From assembly GCF_001742225.1 (NCBI RefSeq), contig NZ_CP017075.1, positions 1,612,001-1,676,000 of the forward strand: a stretch of 64,000 nt of DNA. Reading direction: 5' to 3'. Source of the stretch: Novosphingobium resinovorum. Lineage in GTDB: Bacteria > Pseudomonadota > Alphaproteobacteria > Sphingomonadales > Sphingomonadaceae. Under the pieces are notes generated by a model. It saw only the letters and a program-made list of their open reading frames with translations. It had not been told where the DNA came from and searched no databases. Each line of letters begins with the position of its first letter. The first letter of the stretch is position 1. The position numbers and the translations under genes were made by a program. Shown piece after piece: positions 8,201-18,235 of this stretch.

Positions 8201-8567
8201 GAAGTCCCCAGGAAAGGCGCGTCGCCACCCGCAGTTCCTGCACCGTCAGGTCCGGCCGCGCCGGATCGCCGATGACGAGGTTCCGAATCACCTGCTCCGA
8301 GGGTCCGATCCGCACGATCTCGTAGCGGGCATCGAGGCCCAGCGAATCGAGTTCGCGCTCGATGAGGTTCGCCGCGATCTCCTCGCGCGATAGCCAGGCA
8401 GCACCCAGCGCCGCCGCCAGCAGGCCGCCCACCACAAGCACGGGAGCGCCCCAGCGCCTGCGCCAACTGTGGCCGCTCCGAAAGCGCCCACGCGAAGAAA
8501 GGCCCCCGGTAGCGGCCTCGTCGGTGTCCGGGGTCTGGTCGATCTCTTGCGACATCCGATCGTTCAC
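5289..8567 (-). CDS. ydbH: YdbH family AsmA-like intermembrane phospholipid transport protein
   Basis: A 1092-residue protein with one N-terminal membrane anchor (about residues 40-60, APVLVVGGLLAAALGAAWL), then a very long beta-rich repeat body and an AsmA-type C-terminal region (GVLSYEIRPG-like strands, DAADFVQHLELTNINASGIFDGELPL). The architecture fits a rod-like lipid groove spanning the periplasm. In E. coli YdbH is redundant with TamB and YhdP in moving phospholipids to the outer membrane, and needs YnbE. The family usually runs about 880 residues, so this one is longer; the last ~30 residues (Pro/Ala/Ser-rich) look disordered. The reading frame starts at GTG 8567 with ATG at 8555 as an alternative. 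First gene of ydbH-ynbE-ydbL. Confidence 0.87.
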   Translation of the reverse strand: MNDRMSQEIDQTPDTDEAATGGLSSRGRFRSGHSWRRRWGAPVLVVGGLLAAALGAAWLSREEIAANLIERELDSLGLDARYEIVRIGPSEQVIRNLVIGDPARPDLTVQELRVATRLSWGLPGIGRITVVKPRLYGSWRGGKASFGSLDKALFSGKGGPFEMPDLDLAVVDGRALIDSDHGRIGVKLAGEGELRGGFSGELAALSPALTGGGCSTGRATIYGKLTTSAAKPRFEGPVRLDSLSCPSQDLRLAKAGVQLDVTLDEALDGASGKLGLSAGAARFGVQKLAGASGSGRFTYRGNALSATYRVTGRGLDTPQARMREVTLEGRARSTGGIARFDVDADLTGRELALGNTVDRALLSAQQAAAGTLGAPITAQVRQALGREMRGSTINAGLLVRNSREGLSVVVTRGSLKGGSGESVLSLSRVQAMFGRKGGVPRVNGNFTTGGRGLPQAWGRMESGDDGHLAMRATMTDYRAGSAMVGVPRLSLEQAPDGALSFNGQVVLSGDLPGGNTRNLQLPVDGRWGADGRLAVWRRCTDVAFDALSFSNLTIDKRKLTLCPARGGAIVEGRPDNLLLAAGMTALDLSGHLGETPIRIASGPLGFAMGGGRPGVLKASAINVALGPADTASHFLVSHLDGQIGKDIAGTFDQADISLAAVPLDMRQAAGRWRYASGVASIEGAQFTLVDRQQVARFQPMVARDATLQLADNRITAQALLREPSSDRAVVRADIVHDLSRADGHANLAVEGIVFDDKLQPDALSRLVLGVVSDLKGVVRGTGRIDWNPKSVTSRGRFSTDGVDFAAAFGPLRGLSGEVVFTDLLGMVTAPNQNVRIASMNPGIEVTDGTLSYEIRPGYNLIVHGGKWPFMDGTLTLDPAKMQIGAAETRYYTLRVTGLDAADFVQHLELTNINASGIFDGELPLIFDENGGRIENGFLRSRDPGGNVSYVGALTYKDLSAMGNYAFDALKSVNYKKMEIGLGGSLSGDIVTKISFDGLSQGQGASKNFITKQIAKLPLRFIVNIKAPFFSLFGSMRSLYDPTYVTDPRVLGLLNTDGTRSTTAPDATLNLAPPKPTSAPSGAIQPPVSEKKP

Positions 8568-8608
8568 TTGCGCCGGGCGGACGGGAAAGGCAATTGTTTG
8601 TACGCAGC

Positions 8609-9346
8609 ATGGACGGACAACCTCCCCTCTTCGATGAACGCCCCCTCCCCCTCAGGGAGGCGCGCGGCGATTTTGCCAATGATTCGAGCGGCCACCGCGC
8701 ACGGTTGCGCAAGCGGTTGCTCGATGGCGGGGCGGAGGCTCTGGCGGATCATGAGGTCATTGAACTCCTGCTGATGCAGGCCGTTCCGCGCCGCGACATG
8801 AAGCCGCTCGCGCGCAGCCTGATCCATCGCTTCGGCTCGCTCGCAGGGGTGCTGCAGGCCGAGCCGCGCGCCCTCGCCGCCCACCCCGGCATGGGCGAGG
8901 CCACCGCCGCGGCGCTGCGCGTGGTCACCGTCGCCGCCACCCGCATGGCCCGCCAGAAAGTGCGCGAGGCACCGGTGCTGTCCTCGTGGCACGCGCTCAT
9001 CGACTACCTGACGATCGATATGGCGCACCTGACGGTCGAGCGCGTCCGCGTCCTCTACCTCAATGCCCGCAACATGCTGATCCTCGACGACCTCGTCGGC
9101 GAAGGCTCGATCGACGAGGCCGCGATCCACCCGCGCGAGGTGATCCGCCGCGCGCTCGACCTTGGCGCCACGGCGCTGATCCTCGTCCACAATCACCCTT
9201 CGGGCTCGCCGCAGCCGAGCCGGGCGGACATCGACATCACCAACCGCATCGCCGAGGCCGGTCGCCTGCTCGGCGTCTCCGTCCACGACCACGTGGTGAT
9301 CGGACGCGAGGGCCACATGTCACTGCGTGCCAAGGGACTGATCTGA
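8609..9346 (+). CDS. radC: RadC family JAB/MPN metalloprotein
   Basis: A 245-residue UPF0758/RadC protein. The N-terminal helix-hairpin-helix part (HRARLRKRLLDGGAEAL...DHEVIELLL) is followed by the C-terminal JAB domain with zinc motif HNHPSGSPQPSRAD and an upstream Glu (VGEGSIDEA). The biochemical role is unclear; the old repair assignment in E. coli was withdrawn. A TTG at 8594 extends the frame by five residues, but the ATG at 8609 is preferred. It is divergent from ydbH with a gap of only about 40 bases, so the two promoters overlap or lie inside the flanking genes. Confidence 0.9.
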   Translation: MDGQPPLFDERPLPLREARGDFANDSSGHRARLRKRLLDGGAEALADHEVIELLLMQAVPRRDMKPLARSLIHRFGSLAGVLQAEPRALAAHPGMGEATAAALRVVTVAATRMARQKVREAPVLSSWHALIDYLTIDMAHLTVERVRVLYLNARNMLILDDLVGEGSIDEAAIHPREVIRRALDLGATALILVHNHPSGSPQPSRADIDITNRIAEAGRLLGVSVHDHVVIGREGHMSLRAKGLI

Positions 9347-9350
9347 CACC

Positions 9351-10100
9351 ATGTGCGTCGCGGCCGTCGCCTGGGATGCCCATCCCAACTGGCTCCTCGT
9401 CGTGGCGGGCAACCGCGACGAGTTCCATGCCCGTCCCGCCGCGCCGCTCGCGCACAGGCCGGACGGCATCATCGCCGGGACCGACCTCACCGGCGGCGGC
9501 ACCTGGCTGGGCGTCACCGAAGAAGGCCGCTTCGCCCTCGTCACGAACTACCGCGTGCCGGAAGGCTCGCAGCCCGGCCGTCCCTCGCGCGGGAAGCTGG
9601 TAACGGATCTGCTGGAGGGCGCGCTCCCGGACACGCTGACCGACGCGATGGCGCAGATGAATCCGTTCAACCTGATCCTGGCCGATACGGGCGAGGCCTC
9701 GTTCCTCACCAATCACCCGCAGGTCGAGGCGCGGCCGCTGTCTCCGGGAATCCATGGGCTGTCGAACGGCGGTTTCGACGTGCCCTGGCCCAAGACGCTG
9801 CAGGTGGGGGAAGCGATCGAACGGTGGCTGGAAAATGGATCGTCCGATCCCGCGCCGCTCCTCGACGCGCTGCGCGACGAGACACCCGCACCGGCGCCCG
9901 CACGCCCCGAACTCGGCCCCGAACCGCGCTTCGCGCCGGTTTTCATCCGCGATGCGACTTACGGTACGCGGTGCAGCACGGTGATCATGATCGACCGCGC
10001 AGGCCGGGGCGCGATCGCCGAGCGCAGCTTCGATGCCGACGGTGCCCGCACCGGCGACGTCCGGATCGACTTCGCCTGGCCCGGCATCGGAAGCCGGTAG
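9351..10100 (+). CDS. NRDE family (TANGO2-like) protein
   Basis: A 249-residue member of the NRDE/TANGO2 family. The N-terminus MCVAAVAW puts a Cys at position 2, as expected for an Ntn-hydrolase-like fold after Met removal, and the eponymous NRDE motif lies at GNRDEFHARPA near residue 22. Other conserved blocks are GGTWLGVTEEGRFALVTNYR, GIHGLSNG and the late STVIMIDRAG. Eukaryotic TANGO2 has been linked to haem trafficking; the bacterial substrate is unknown. It follows radC by 4 bases and is probably cotranscribed. Confidence 0.85.
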   Translation: MCVAAVAWDAHPNWLLVVAGNRDEFHARPAAPLAHRPDGIIAGTDLTGGGTWLGVTEEGRFALVTNYRVPEGSQPGRPSRGKLVTDLLEGALPDTLTDAMAQMNPFNLILADTGEASFLTNHPQVEARPLSPGIHGLSNGGFDVPWPKTLQVGEAIERWLENGSSDPAPLLDALRDETPAPAPARPELGPEPRFAPVFIRDATYGTRCSTVIMIDRAGRGAIAERSFDADGARTGDVRIDFAWPGIGSR

Positions 10101-10194
10101 ATCGCCGCGCAAGCGCCTTGCCTTTCGCGCCCGCGCCGCCTAGCGGCACCGGCACGAATTGGCCGCTACCCGCGTCAGCTGCAAGGAGTCGAAC

Positions 10195-11505
<1,311 letters not shown>

Positions 11506-11511
11506 GCCGAT

Positions 11512-11632
11512 CGTCGTCCCGGACTTGATCCGGGACCGCTGGCTGTCTTTAGATGCGCGCTGTCGATAAGGCGCCTGGCCGAGAGCAATGTTGTTCTCGG
11601 CCAGCGGTCCCGGATCAAGTCCGGGACGACGG
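11512..11632. repeat. About 120-bp inverted-repeat element, CCCGGACTTGATCCGGGACC type
   Basis: Arms 11512-11543 and 11599-11632 are reverse complements (CGTCGTCCCGGACTTGATCC... and ...GGATCAAGTCCGGGACGACG); each arm is itself partly palindromic. A second copy lies at 57025-57143. No coding capacity. It resembles REP/MITE-like sequences common between sphingomonad genes and may act as a terminator or mRNA stabiliser after purB. Confidence 0.8.
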
Positions 11633-11692
11633 CGGAATCCCTTCCCTTGCGGAAAATTCACGCCTAGCATCGCCGGGAAAGCAGGAGGAACA

Positions 11693-12031
11693 ATGCAGGT
11701 CATCCGCACCATCGCATGGGTCGTGCTCACCGCCGTGCTCGTCGCATTCATCGCGATGAACTGGACCAAAGTGCCGGTAAACTTCTGGCCTCTGGCAGAC
11801 GGCAACTACTTCCACTTCGAATGGCCGGTCGGCGTCGTCGCGCTGCTCTTCTTCGGGCTGGGCATGCTGCCGGTGTGGGCTTACCTGCGCGCCGTGCGCT
11901 GGCGGCTCAACCGCCGCATCGCCAGCCTCGAGAACTCGCTGCGCGCCACCTCGATGCCCTCGCTCGCCGAAGCGCACGAAGCCGTGCTCGTCACCCCAAT
12001 CGAAACCCCGTCGGAAATCGAGAAGTCATGA
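11693..12031 (+). CDS. LapA domain (DUF1049) inner-membrane protein
   Basis: A 112-residue protein with two membrane helices (TIAWVVLTAVLVAFIAMNW and FEWPVGVVALLFFGLGMLPVWAYL) and a cytoplasmic tail beginning with a basic RAVRWRLNRRIASLENSL helix. This matches the lipopolysaccharide assembly protein A domain family, whose E. coli member LapA works with LapB in controlling LPS synthesis. The ATG has a perfect AGGAGG four bases upstream, and the end overlaps pyrF (ATGA). The lapA-like/pyrF pairing recurs in sphingomonads. Confidence 0.85.
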   Translation: MQVIRTIAWVVLTAVLVAFIAMNWTKVPVNFWPLADGNYFHFEWPVGVVALLFFGLGMLPVWAYLRAVRWRLNRRIASLENSLRATSMPSLAEAHEAVLVTPIETPSEIEKS

Positions 12032-12705
12032 ACCGCAATCCCGTCTACCTCGCCCTCGACCTCCCTCGCCTCGACGCCGCAGAAGCGCTGGCGCGCAAGG
12101 TCTCGGGCCATATCGGCGGGATCAAGCTGGGCCTCGAATTCTTTTGCGCCCACGGCCACCACGGCGTCCATGAACTGCACAAGGTGGGCCTCCCCATCTT
12201 CCTCGACCTGAAGCTGCACGACATTCCCAACACCGTCGCTGGCGCGATGCAGGCGATCCACGTGCTGCAACCCTCGATCGTCACCATTCACGCCGCCGGT
12301 GGCCGCGCCATGATGGAAGACGCCAAGGCCGCCGCCGGTGAAAACTGCAAGGTCGTCGCCGTCACCGTGCTCACCAGCCTCGACGGAGACGACCTCTCCG
12401 CCATCGGCGTGAACGCCAACCCCTACGACCAGGCCCTGCGCCTCGCCGACCTCGCTCACTCGGCGGGCCTCGACGGCATCGTCTGCTCGGGCCACGAAGT
12501 CGGCGCGGTGCACAAGCAGTGGAAGGACGGCTACTTTGTCGTCCCCGGCCTGCGCCCGGCAGACGGCAAAGTCGGCGACCAGAAGCGCACCGTCACCCCG
12601 CGCGAAGCCCGCGATGCAGGCGCCAGCGTGCTCGTGATCGGACGGCCAATCAGCCGCGCGGAGGATCCCCTCGCAGCGGCGAAGGCTATCGAGGCTACTC
12701 TTTAA
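12028..12705 (+). CDS. pyrF: Orotidine 5'-phosphate decarboxylase
   Basis: A 225-residue TIM-barrel enzyme that makes UMP from OMP in de novo pyrimidine synthesis. N-terminal VYLALDLP carries the substrate-binding Asp, and the catalytic signature FLDLKLHDIPNTV (Lys-x-x-Asp) is near residue 60. VVPGLRP and VIGRPI near the C-terminus form the phosphate-binding loop. The ATG overlaps the stop of the LapA-domain gene, so the pair is translationally coupled. Length is normal. Confidence 0.96.
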   Translation: MNRNPVYLALDLPRLDAAEALARKVSGHIGGIKLGLEFFCAHGHHGVHELHKVGLPIFLDLKLHDIPNTVAGAMQAIHVLQPSIVTIHAAGGRAMMEDAKAAAGENCKVVAVTVLTSLDGDDLSAIGVNANPYDQALRLADLAHSAGLDGIVCSGHEVGAVHKQWKDGYFVVPGLRPADGKVGDQKRTVTPREARDAGASVLVIGRPISRAEDPLAAAKAIEATL

Positions 12706-12999
12706 GAACGGAAAAAGAGGATTCTGGGGCCATCGCCCCAGACCCCTTTACTGTCATCGTTGTGCGCGCAGCAGCGTCGCGTCCACATTGCGCCGCAGGC
12801 TATTGGTCTTCCAACACAGCCTCATTGCCGTACGATGCTGCGCGCCCGACCTCGACGGGTCACGGGGTGCAGGGGTGGTAAACCCCTGCTTCCTCCTCTG
12901 CTCACCTTAACATTCGCACACTTCACCGTTCAGCCCTTCGCAACCTCGCTCCGTCCAGATCGTTGTCCACCGAACAACCCCCGGGAGTGCGACCCCATT
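12706..12999. other. Gap between pyrF and the SIMPL gene; small hairpin, no gene seen
   Basis: A perfect palindrome TCTGGGGC-N4-GCCCCAGA lies at 12723-12742, 18 bases after pyrF, and could be a weak terminator although no T-run follows. The remainder contains only an upstream extension of the next frame that lacks a ribosome site. No promoter was identified with confidence. Confidence 0.4.
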
Positions 13000-13755
13000 A
13001 TGAAGACCCTGAGCCTGCTCGCCGCCACGGCTATGGCAGCATCCGCCCCTACCGCCTTCGCCCAGCAGGCCCCTGCTCCCGCCATCGAGGCCGGGCACAC
13101 GATGCTCACCGTCACCGCCGAAGGTTCGTCCACGCGCGAGCCCGACATGGCGAACTACAGCGCCGGTGTGACCACGCAGGGCACGACTGCCAGCGAGGCG
13201 CTTTCGGCCAACTCGGCGCAGATGACCAAGGTGATCGCCGCGCTCAAGCGGGCCGGGATCGCCGACAAGGATGTCCAGACCAGCAACCTCAACGTCAATC
13301 CGGTCTACGCCCAGCCCAAGCGCCTGCCCGATGGCTCTTACGAGGACGACGGCCAGCAGCGCATCGTCGGTTACCGTGCGAGCAATTCGGTCTCGGTCCG
13401 CCAGCGCAAGTTGCAGGACATGGGCAAGGTGATCGACGCGCTCGTCACCGCCGGTGCGAACCAGGTCAACGGCCCGAACTTCATGCTCTCGCAGCCCGAG
13501 GCGGCGATGGACGAGGCGCGTGTCGAGGCGATGAAGTCCGCCCGTGCCCGCGCCGAACTCTATGCCAAGGCATCGGGCCTGCGGGTCGCGCGCATCGTCT
13601 CGATCAGCGAGAGCGGCGGTTATTCGCCGCAGCCGGTGATGTTCGTGCGCAAGGAGGCCCGTGACATGGTCGCCGCCGCCGCGCCGCCGCCGGTCGCTGC
13701 GGGCGAGTTGGAGATGAACGTCAATGTGACGGTGCAGTTCGAACTGGCGCCGTGA
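13000..13755 (+). CDS. SIMPL domain (DUF541) periplasmic protein
   Basis: A 251-residue exported protein. The signal peptide MKTLSLLAATAMAASAPTAFAQ is cleaved near residue 22. The mature protein has the SIMPL/DUF541 pattern LTVTAEGSSTREPDMANYSAGVTTQG, followed by KRAGIADKDVQTSNLNVNPVY and YRASNSVSVRQRKLQDMGKVIDA, and ends in a strand-rich LEMNVNVTVQFEL. The E. coli relative YggE reduces oxidative stress sensitivity by an unknown mechanism. The frame extends 80 codons upstream, but the signal peptide fixes the ATG at 13000. It is convergent with the next lipoprotein gene, 7 bases away. Confidence 0.88.
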   Translation: MKTLSLLAATAMAASAPTAFAQQAPAPAIEAGHTMLTVTAEGSSTREPDMANYSAGVTTQGTTASEALSANSAQMTKVIAALKRAGIADKDVQTSNLNVNPVYAQPKRLPDGSYEDDGQQRIVGYRASNSVSVRQRKLQDMGKVIDALVTAGANQVNGPNFMLSQPEAAMDEARVEAMKSARARAELYAKASGLRVARIVSISESGGYSPQPVMFVRKEARDMVAAAAPPPVAAGELEMNVNVTVQFELAP

Positions 13756-13762
13756 TCGACCA

Positions 13763-14185
13763 TCAATTGACCATCATCTCGTTCGATTGAATGTGATAGC
13801 CGACGAGCGCGAGCTTGTCGGCTTCACTTTTTCGGAACACGAATTGCTCGGTTCCACTACCGCGTTCGAACACGGTTTCGTTGGTTGTCGTGGTGAAGCT
13901 GCCGATGGTGCTGGCGTTGCGGTTCCAGCCGACCTGCTTGCTCGACTTCACGTTGCCCAGCTTGCGATGGACCGCGTCGAGCAGGGCGACGAACTGCTTC
14001 TGTGTGGTGGCCTTGCGCATGTCCGGCCCGGTCGCATCCCAGATCGCCTGCGAGCGGCCTGCGTCCAGCGCCTGGTGGAAACGGACCACTTCTGCGTCGG
14101 CTTGCTGGATCGACTCCTTCACGCTGCAACCGCCGAGCATTGCCGCTGCGAGGAATGGCATTAGATAGCGGCCCAACCGATTCAC
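13763..14185 (-). CDS. Putative lipoprotein, DUF4019-like
   Basis: A 140-residue protein with a lipoprotein signal (MNRLGRYLMPFLAAAMLGGCS; lipobox LGGC with Cys 20). The mature part (VVRFHQALDAGRSQAIWDATGPDMRKATT, later KLGNVKSSKQVGWN and QFVFRKSEADKLALVGYHIQ) resembles small DUF4019-type periplasmic proteins with a cystatin/NTF2-like fold, but this is a pattern impression. It ends head-to-head with the SIMPL gene (7 bases apart) and is divergent from trpF, sharing a 50-base intergenic region. Confidence 0.65.
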   Translation of the reverse strand: MNRLGRYLMPFLAAAMLGGCSVKESIQQADAEVVRFHQALDAGRSQAIWDATGPDMRKATTQKQFVALLDAVHRKLGNVKSSKQVGWNRNASTIGSFTTTTNETVFERGSGTEQFVFRKSEADKLALVGYHIQSNEMMVN

Positions 14186-14235
14186 TTCACGTCCTTCATT
14201 TCATGCAGGACCGCAGCTTAGGGCAAGGCGCGCAT

Positions 14236-14877
14236 ATGCCAACAGCGGCAATCAAGATTTGCGGTATCAGCACCGCCGCTTCGCTGGAAGCGGCCATCCG
14301 CGCCCGCGCCGCGCACATCGGCCTGGTGTTCTTCGCCAAGAGCCCGCGCGCGGTGAGCCCGGTGCAGGCGGCGCAGCTTTCGGCGCGCGCGGCGGACCGA
14401 ATCGGCCGCGTCGGTCTGTTCGTGGACGCCGACGACGCGCTGCTCGGCGAGGCCGTGGGCGCGGCGAAGCTCGACGCGCTGCAACTCCACGGGTCCGAGA
14501 CGGCCGAACGCGCCGCGCAGCTGCGTGCCCGCTTCGGCATCCCCGTATGGAAGGCATTGTCCGTCGCCACCTCCGACGACGTCACCCGCGCGAACGCCTA
14601 CGCGGGCGCCGCCGATGTTGTCCTCTTCGACGCCAAGACGCCCAAGGGCGCCCTGCCCGGCGGCATGGGCCTCAGCTTCGACTGGGGCCTTGTCGCGAAT
14701 TGGAAGGGACCGCTGGCATGGGGCCTCGCGGGGGGCCTCGACCCGGCGAACGTCGCCGAGGCCATCCGGCTGACAGGAGCGCCGCTGGTCGATACCTCCT
14801 CGGGCGTGGAGAGCGCGCCGGGCGTGAAGGACGAGGCGCGCATTGCCGCCTTCTGCGCGGCGGTTCGATCGGCCTGA
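14236..14877 (+). CDS. trpF: Phosphoribosylanthranilate isomerase
   Basis: A 213-residue TIM barrel that isomerises PRA to CdRP in tryptophan synthesis. The N-terminus AAIKICGIS supplies the general base Cys in KICG, LDALQLHGSE is the conserved central strand, and the general acid Asp sits in VLFDAKTPKG. The C-terminal phosphate site is LAGGLDPANV and DTSSGVES. The ATG at 14236 follows the hydrophilic non-coding stretch. It is followed by a palindromic repeat and a convergent OMP gene, so trpF is separated from trpBA by about 950 bases, although relatives often have trpFBA contiguous. Confidence 0.95.
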   Translation: MPTAAIKICGISTAASLEAAIRARAAHIGLVFFAKSPRAVSPVQAAQLSARAADRIGRVGLFVDADDALLGEAVGAAKLDALQLHGSETAERAAQLRARFGIPVWKALSVATSDDVTRANAYAGAADVVLFDAKTPKGALPGGMGLSFDWGLVANWKGPLAWGLAGGLDPANVAEAIRLTGAPLVDTSSGVESAPGVKDEARIAAFCAAVRSA

Positions 14878-14884
14878 CCCAACC

Positions 14885-14970
14885 TTTCGTCATTGCGAGC
14901 GTAGCGAAGCAATCCAGGGCGACTCAACAAGATTGCTCTGGATTGCTTCGCTACGCTCGCAATGACGAAG
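14885..14970. repeat. 33-bp perfect inverted repeat, CGTCATTGCGAGCGTAGCG type
   Basis: Arms 14885-14917 and 14938-14970 are near-perfect reverse complements separated by 20 bases. The unit (CATTGCGAGCGTAGCGAAGC) is a frequent intergenic palindrome in many proteobacteria. It lies just after trpF and would form a very stable hairpin in the trpF transcript. Confidence 0.85.
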
Positions 14971-14981
14971 GCCAGACGAAG

Positions 14982-15010
14982 AAAGGGGCGGCCCGTCGGA
15001 CCGCCCCTTT
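14982..15010 (-). terminator. Hairpin terminator between trpF and the OMP gene
   Basis: AAAGGGGCGG (14982-14991) / CCGCCCCTTT (15001-15010), about 40 bases after the OMP gene stop on the minus strand. The flanking T content is modest, so it may work in both directions with limited efficiency. Confidence 0.6.
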
Positions 15011-15050
15011 CCTGGCTTACACTGCTTTCGCAGCGATCAGATCCGTGGGA

Positions 15051-15518
15051 TCAGAACTTGACGCCCACGCCCACGAGGCCGCGGTCGGCGTCGGGGGTGT
15101 TGTCGCCGACCAGCAGGTGCTGGTATTCGGCCTTCACGTAGTAGCGCGAGCCCATGTCCTGCTGGACGCCGCCACCGACGCCCACGGCACTGTTGCAGTA
15201 CTTGCAGTTCTTCGATTCCCAGTCGGCCAGCGCGTAGACCTTGGTGCCCGGGATCGGCTGCACGCCGATGCGGCCGCCAGCGCCCCACGAAACGCGGGTG
15301 TTGTCGGTCAGGATCTTGTCGGCCGAACCCTGCACACCCACGAAGAGCTTGTCGCCCAGGTCGTAGTCGTAGCCGGCGGCGACACCTGCAACTGCGTCGC
15401 TGTTGCTACCGTCCCAGATCACACCGCCGCGTGCTTCGACGCGAGCCTCGTTGGCCAGGGCGGGAGTGGCAGCGGCCACGGCAGCAACCGCGGCGAGCGA
15501 AACAAGTGCAATACGCAT
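15051..15518 (-). CDS. Small outer-membrane beta-barrel protein (OmpA/porin-like)
   Basis: A 155-residue exported protein: signal peptide MRIALVSLAAVAAVAAATPALA, then eight or so alternating beta strands (GVIWDGSN, AAGYDYDLG, LFVGVQGSA, GGRIGVQPI, VYALADWES, GGVQQDMGSRYYVKAEYQHLL) ending in GLVGVGVKF with the C-terminal aromatic typical of BAM-inserted barrels. The size suggests an 8-stranded barrel of the outer membrane protein beta-barrel family. An unusual CKYC motif near residue 110 may form a disulfide. The start has GGAG nine bases upstream. It is divergent from trpB across a 316-base gap. Confidence 0.75.
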   Translation of the reverse strand: MRIALVSLAAVAAVAAATPALANEARVEARGGVIWDGSNSDAVAGVAAGYDYDLGDKLFVGVQGSADKILTDNTRVSWGAGGRIGVQPIPGTKVYALADWESKNCKYCNSAVGVGGGVQQDMGSRYYVKAEYQHLLVGDNTPDADRGLVGVGVKF

Positions 15519-15834
15519 ATTATATAACTCCAAGTATTCCTGCGATCCCGACCCTCATCGGGGTTATCGTCGGGAGCCCCGCCGCTGGACCCCGTCACCT
15601 TTCAGTCAGATGAACGGTAAATTCTTGGAATCGTTCAAAACGTCACAAAACTGCAGTTTATGCCGGTTAGGTGCTTTTGCCGATTTTCAGTTGCATTGTT
15701 TGCAATTGAATGTCCGCCAGGCGATCACCAAGCCCCTGTAGGCACCCATGGTTTTCCGGCGTTCCCGGGGCAAACATGGCCCCTCTCCTCAAGGCGTCTG
15801 GACAAGCGCGGGGGGGTCTGCCAAGCGCCGGATC
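15519..15834. other. Divergent intergenic region between the OMP gene and trpB
   Basis: 316 bases, with an AT-richer core around 15600-15715 that must hold the divergent promoters. A short inverted repeat TGCA-N5-TGCA sits near 15692-15704. No trp leader peptide with clustered Trp codons was seen. The trpB frame runs open into this gap from 15748 without a ribosome site. Confidence 0.4.
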
Positions 15835-17069
<1,235 letters not shown>

Positions 17070-17073
<4 letters not shown>

Positions 17074-17321
17074 AAAAGGGCGGGTGGCAACGGTCGCTGA
17101 TCGACGCCGCCGTGCTCTGGATGGCGGTGTTCCCGGCAATCAAGGTCCTCGCCGACCTCGTCCGGGTGCGCTCCTTCGACCTTTCGGGCGCGGGCTATTA
17201 CTGGGCCTTCGCCTTTCGAGGAAGCTGGAGCGACATCGCCGTCAGCCTCGCCTACCTCGCCGTTTTCGTCGGCCTGACCGCCGCCATTCTCCGCTATTCC
17301 GGAAAGACGCTGTTCTCCTGA
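17070..17321 (+). CDS. Small membrane protein inserted between trpB and trpA
   Basis: An 83-residue protein with two predicted membrane helices ([19 protein letters not shown] and [21 protein letters not shown]) and a basic N-terminus [12 protein letters not shown]. The start is a TTG at 17070 inside TTGA overlapping the trpB stop, and its stop TGA at 17319-17321 overlaps the trpA ATG at 17321, so all three are read as a coupled set. I do not recognise a family. The tight coupling on both sides argues that it is a real gene. Confidence 0.7.
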
Positions 17322-18097
17322 TGACCCGCTTCGAAACCGCTTTCGCCAAAGGCCCCGCGCTCGTCTGCTTCATCACCGGGGGCGACGGCGACACCGCATC
17401 GAACCTCGACGCGCTCGTCGCGGGCGGCGCCGACGTGATCGAGCTGGGCATGCCCTTCACCGATCCGATGGCGGACGGTCCGGCGATCCAGGAAGCCAAC
17501 TTGCGCAGCCTCGCCAAGGGCACGCGCACGGCCGACATCTTTCGCATCGCCGCCGAGTTCCGGCAGCGTCACCCCAACGTGCCGCTGGTGCTGATGGGCT
17601 ACGCCAACCCGATGACCATCCGCGGCCCCGAGTGGTTTGCCGAGGAATGTGCCAAGGCCGGCGTCGACGGCGTGATCTGCGTCGACATCCCCAGCGAGGA
17701 AGACGCCGCCCTCGGCCCGGCGCTGCGTGAAAAAGGCGTGTCGCTGATCCGCCTCGCCACCCCGACCACCGACGCCGCGCGCCTGCCCAAGGTGCTGGAG
17801 GGCTCCTCGGGCTTTCTCTACTACGTCTCGGTCGCGGGCATCACCGGCATGCAGCAGGCGGCGCAAGGCTCGATCGAGGACGCGGTGGCGAAGCTCAAGG
17901 CCGCCACCGACATTCCCGTTGCGGTCGGCTTCGGCGTCCGCACGCCCGAACAGGCGGCGGCGATTGCGAAGGTCGCGGACGGCGTGGTCGTCGGCTCGGC
18001 CTTCATCGATATCGTCAAGCAGCATGGCGATGCCGCGCCCGGGCCGCTGCAGGACTATACCGCATCGCTCGCCGAGGCGGTGCATTCCGCTCGATAG
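17321..18097 (+). CDS. trpA: Tryptophan synthase alpha subunit
   Basis: A 258-residue TIM barrel that cleaves indole-3-glycerol phosphate. The catalytic Glu is in DVIELGMPFTDPMADGPAIQ and the catalytic Asp in GVICVDIPSEE. SVAGITGMQQ and VGFGVRTPEQ are the substrate phosphate loops. The ATG overlaps the small membrane gene. In many alphaproteobacteria accD follows directly; here a diverged palindromic repeat and then folC follow. Confidence 0.97.
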   Translation: MTRFETAFAKGPALVCFITGGDGDTASNLDALVAGGADVIELGMPFTDPMADGPAIQEANLRSLAKGTRTADIFRIAAEFRQRHPNVPLVLMGYANPMTIRGPEWFAEECAKAGVDGVICVDIPSEEDAALGPALREKGVSLIRLATPTTDAARLPKVLEGSSGFLYYVSVAGITGMQQAAQGSIEDAVAKLKAATDIPVAVGFGVRTPEQAAAIAKVADGVVVGSAFIDIVKQHGDAAPGPLQDYTASLAEAVHSAR

Positions 18098-18109
18098 AGC
18101 CAAGCCGAT

Positions 18110-18209
18110 GGGGCTTCGACAAGCTCAGCCTGAGCGGTGTTGGAGGCTTACGCCACTTCCGCTCACCCGGAGCTTGTCACAGGGTCGGACACAGCCTCTC
18201 GAAGCCCCC
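18110..18209. repeat. Imperfect inverted-repeat element, GGGGCTTCGACAAGCTCAGC type
   Basis: The left arm 18110-18138 is identical to the arm at 26812-26840. The right side (18169-18209) keeps pieces such as CCGCTCA, GAGCTTGTC and TCGAAGCCCC but is interrupted. It lies exactly where accD is expected in related trpA-accD-folC operons. Confidence 0.7.
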
Positions 18210-18235
18210 ACGCGCAAGGCGCCGTCGAGGACACC

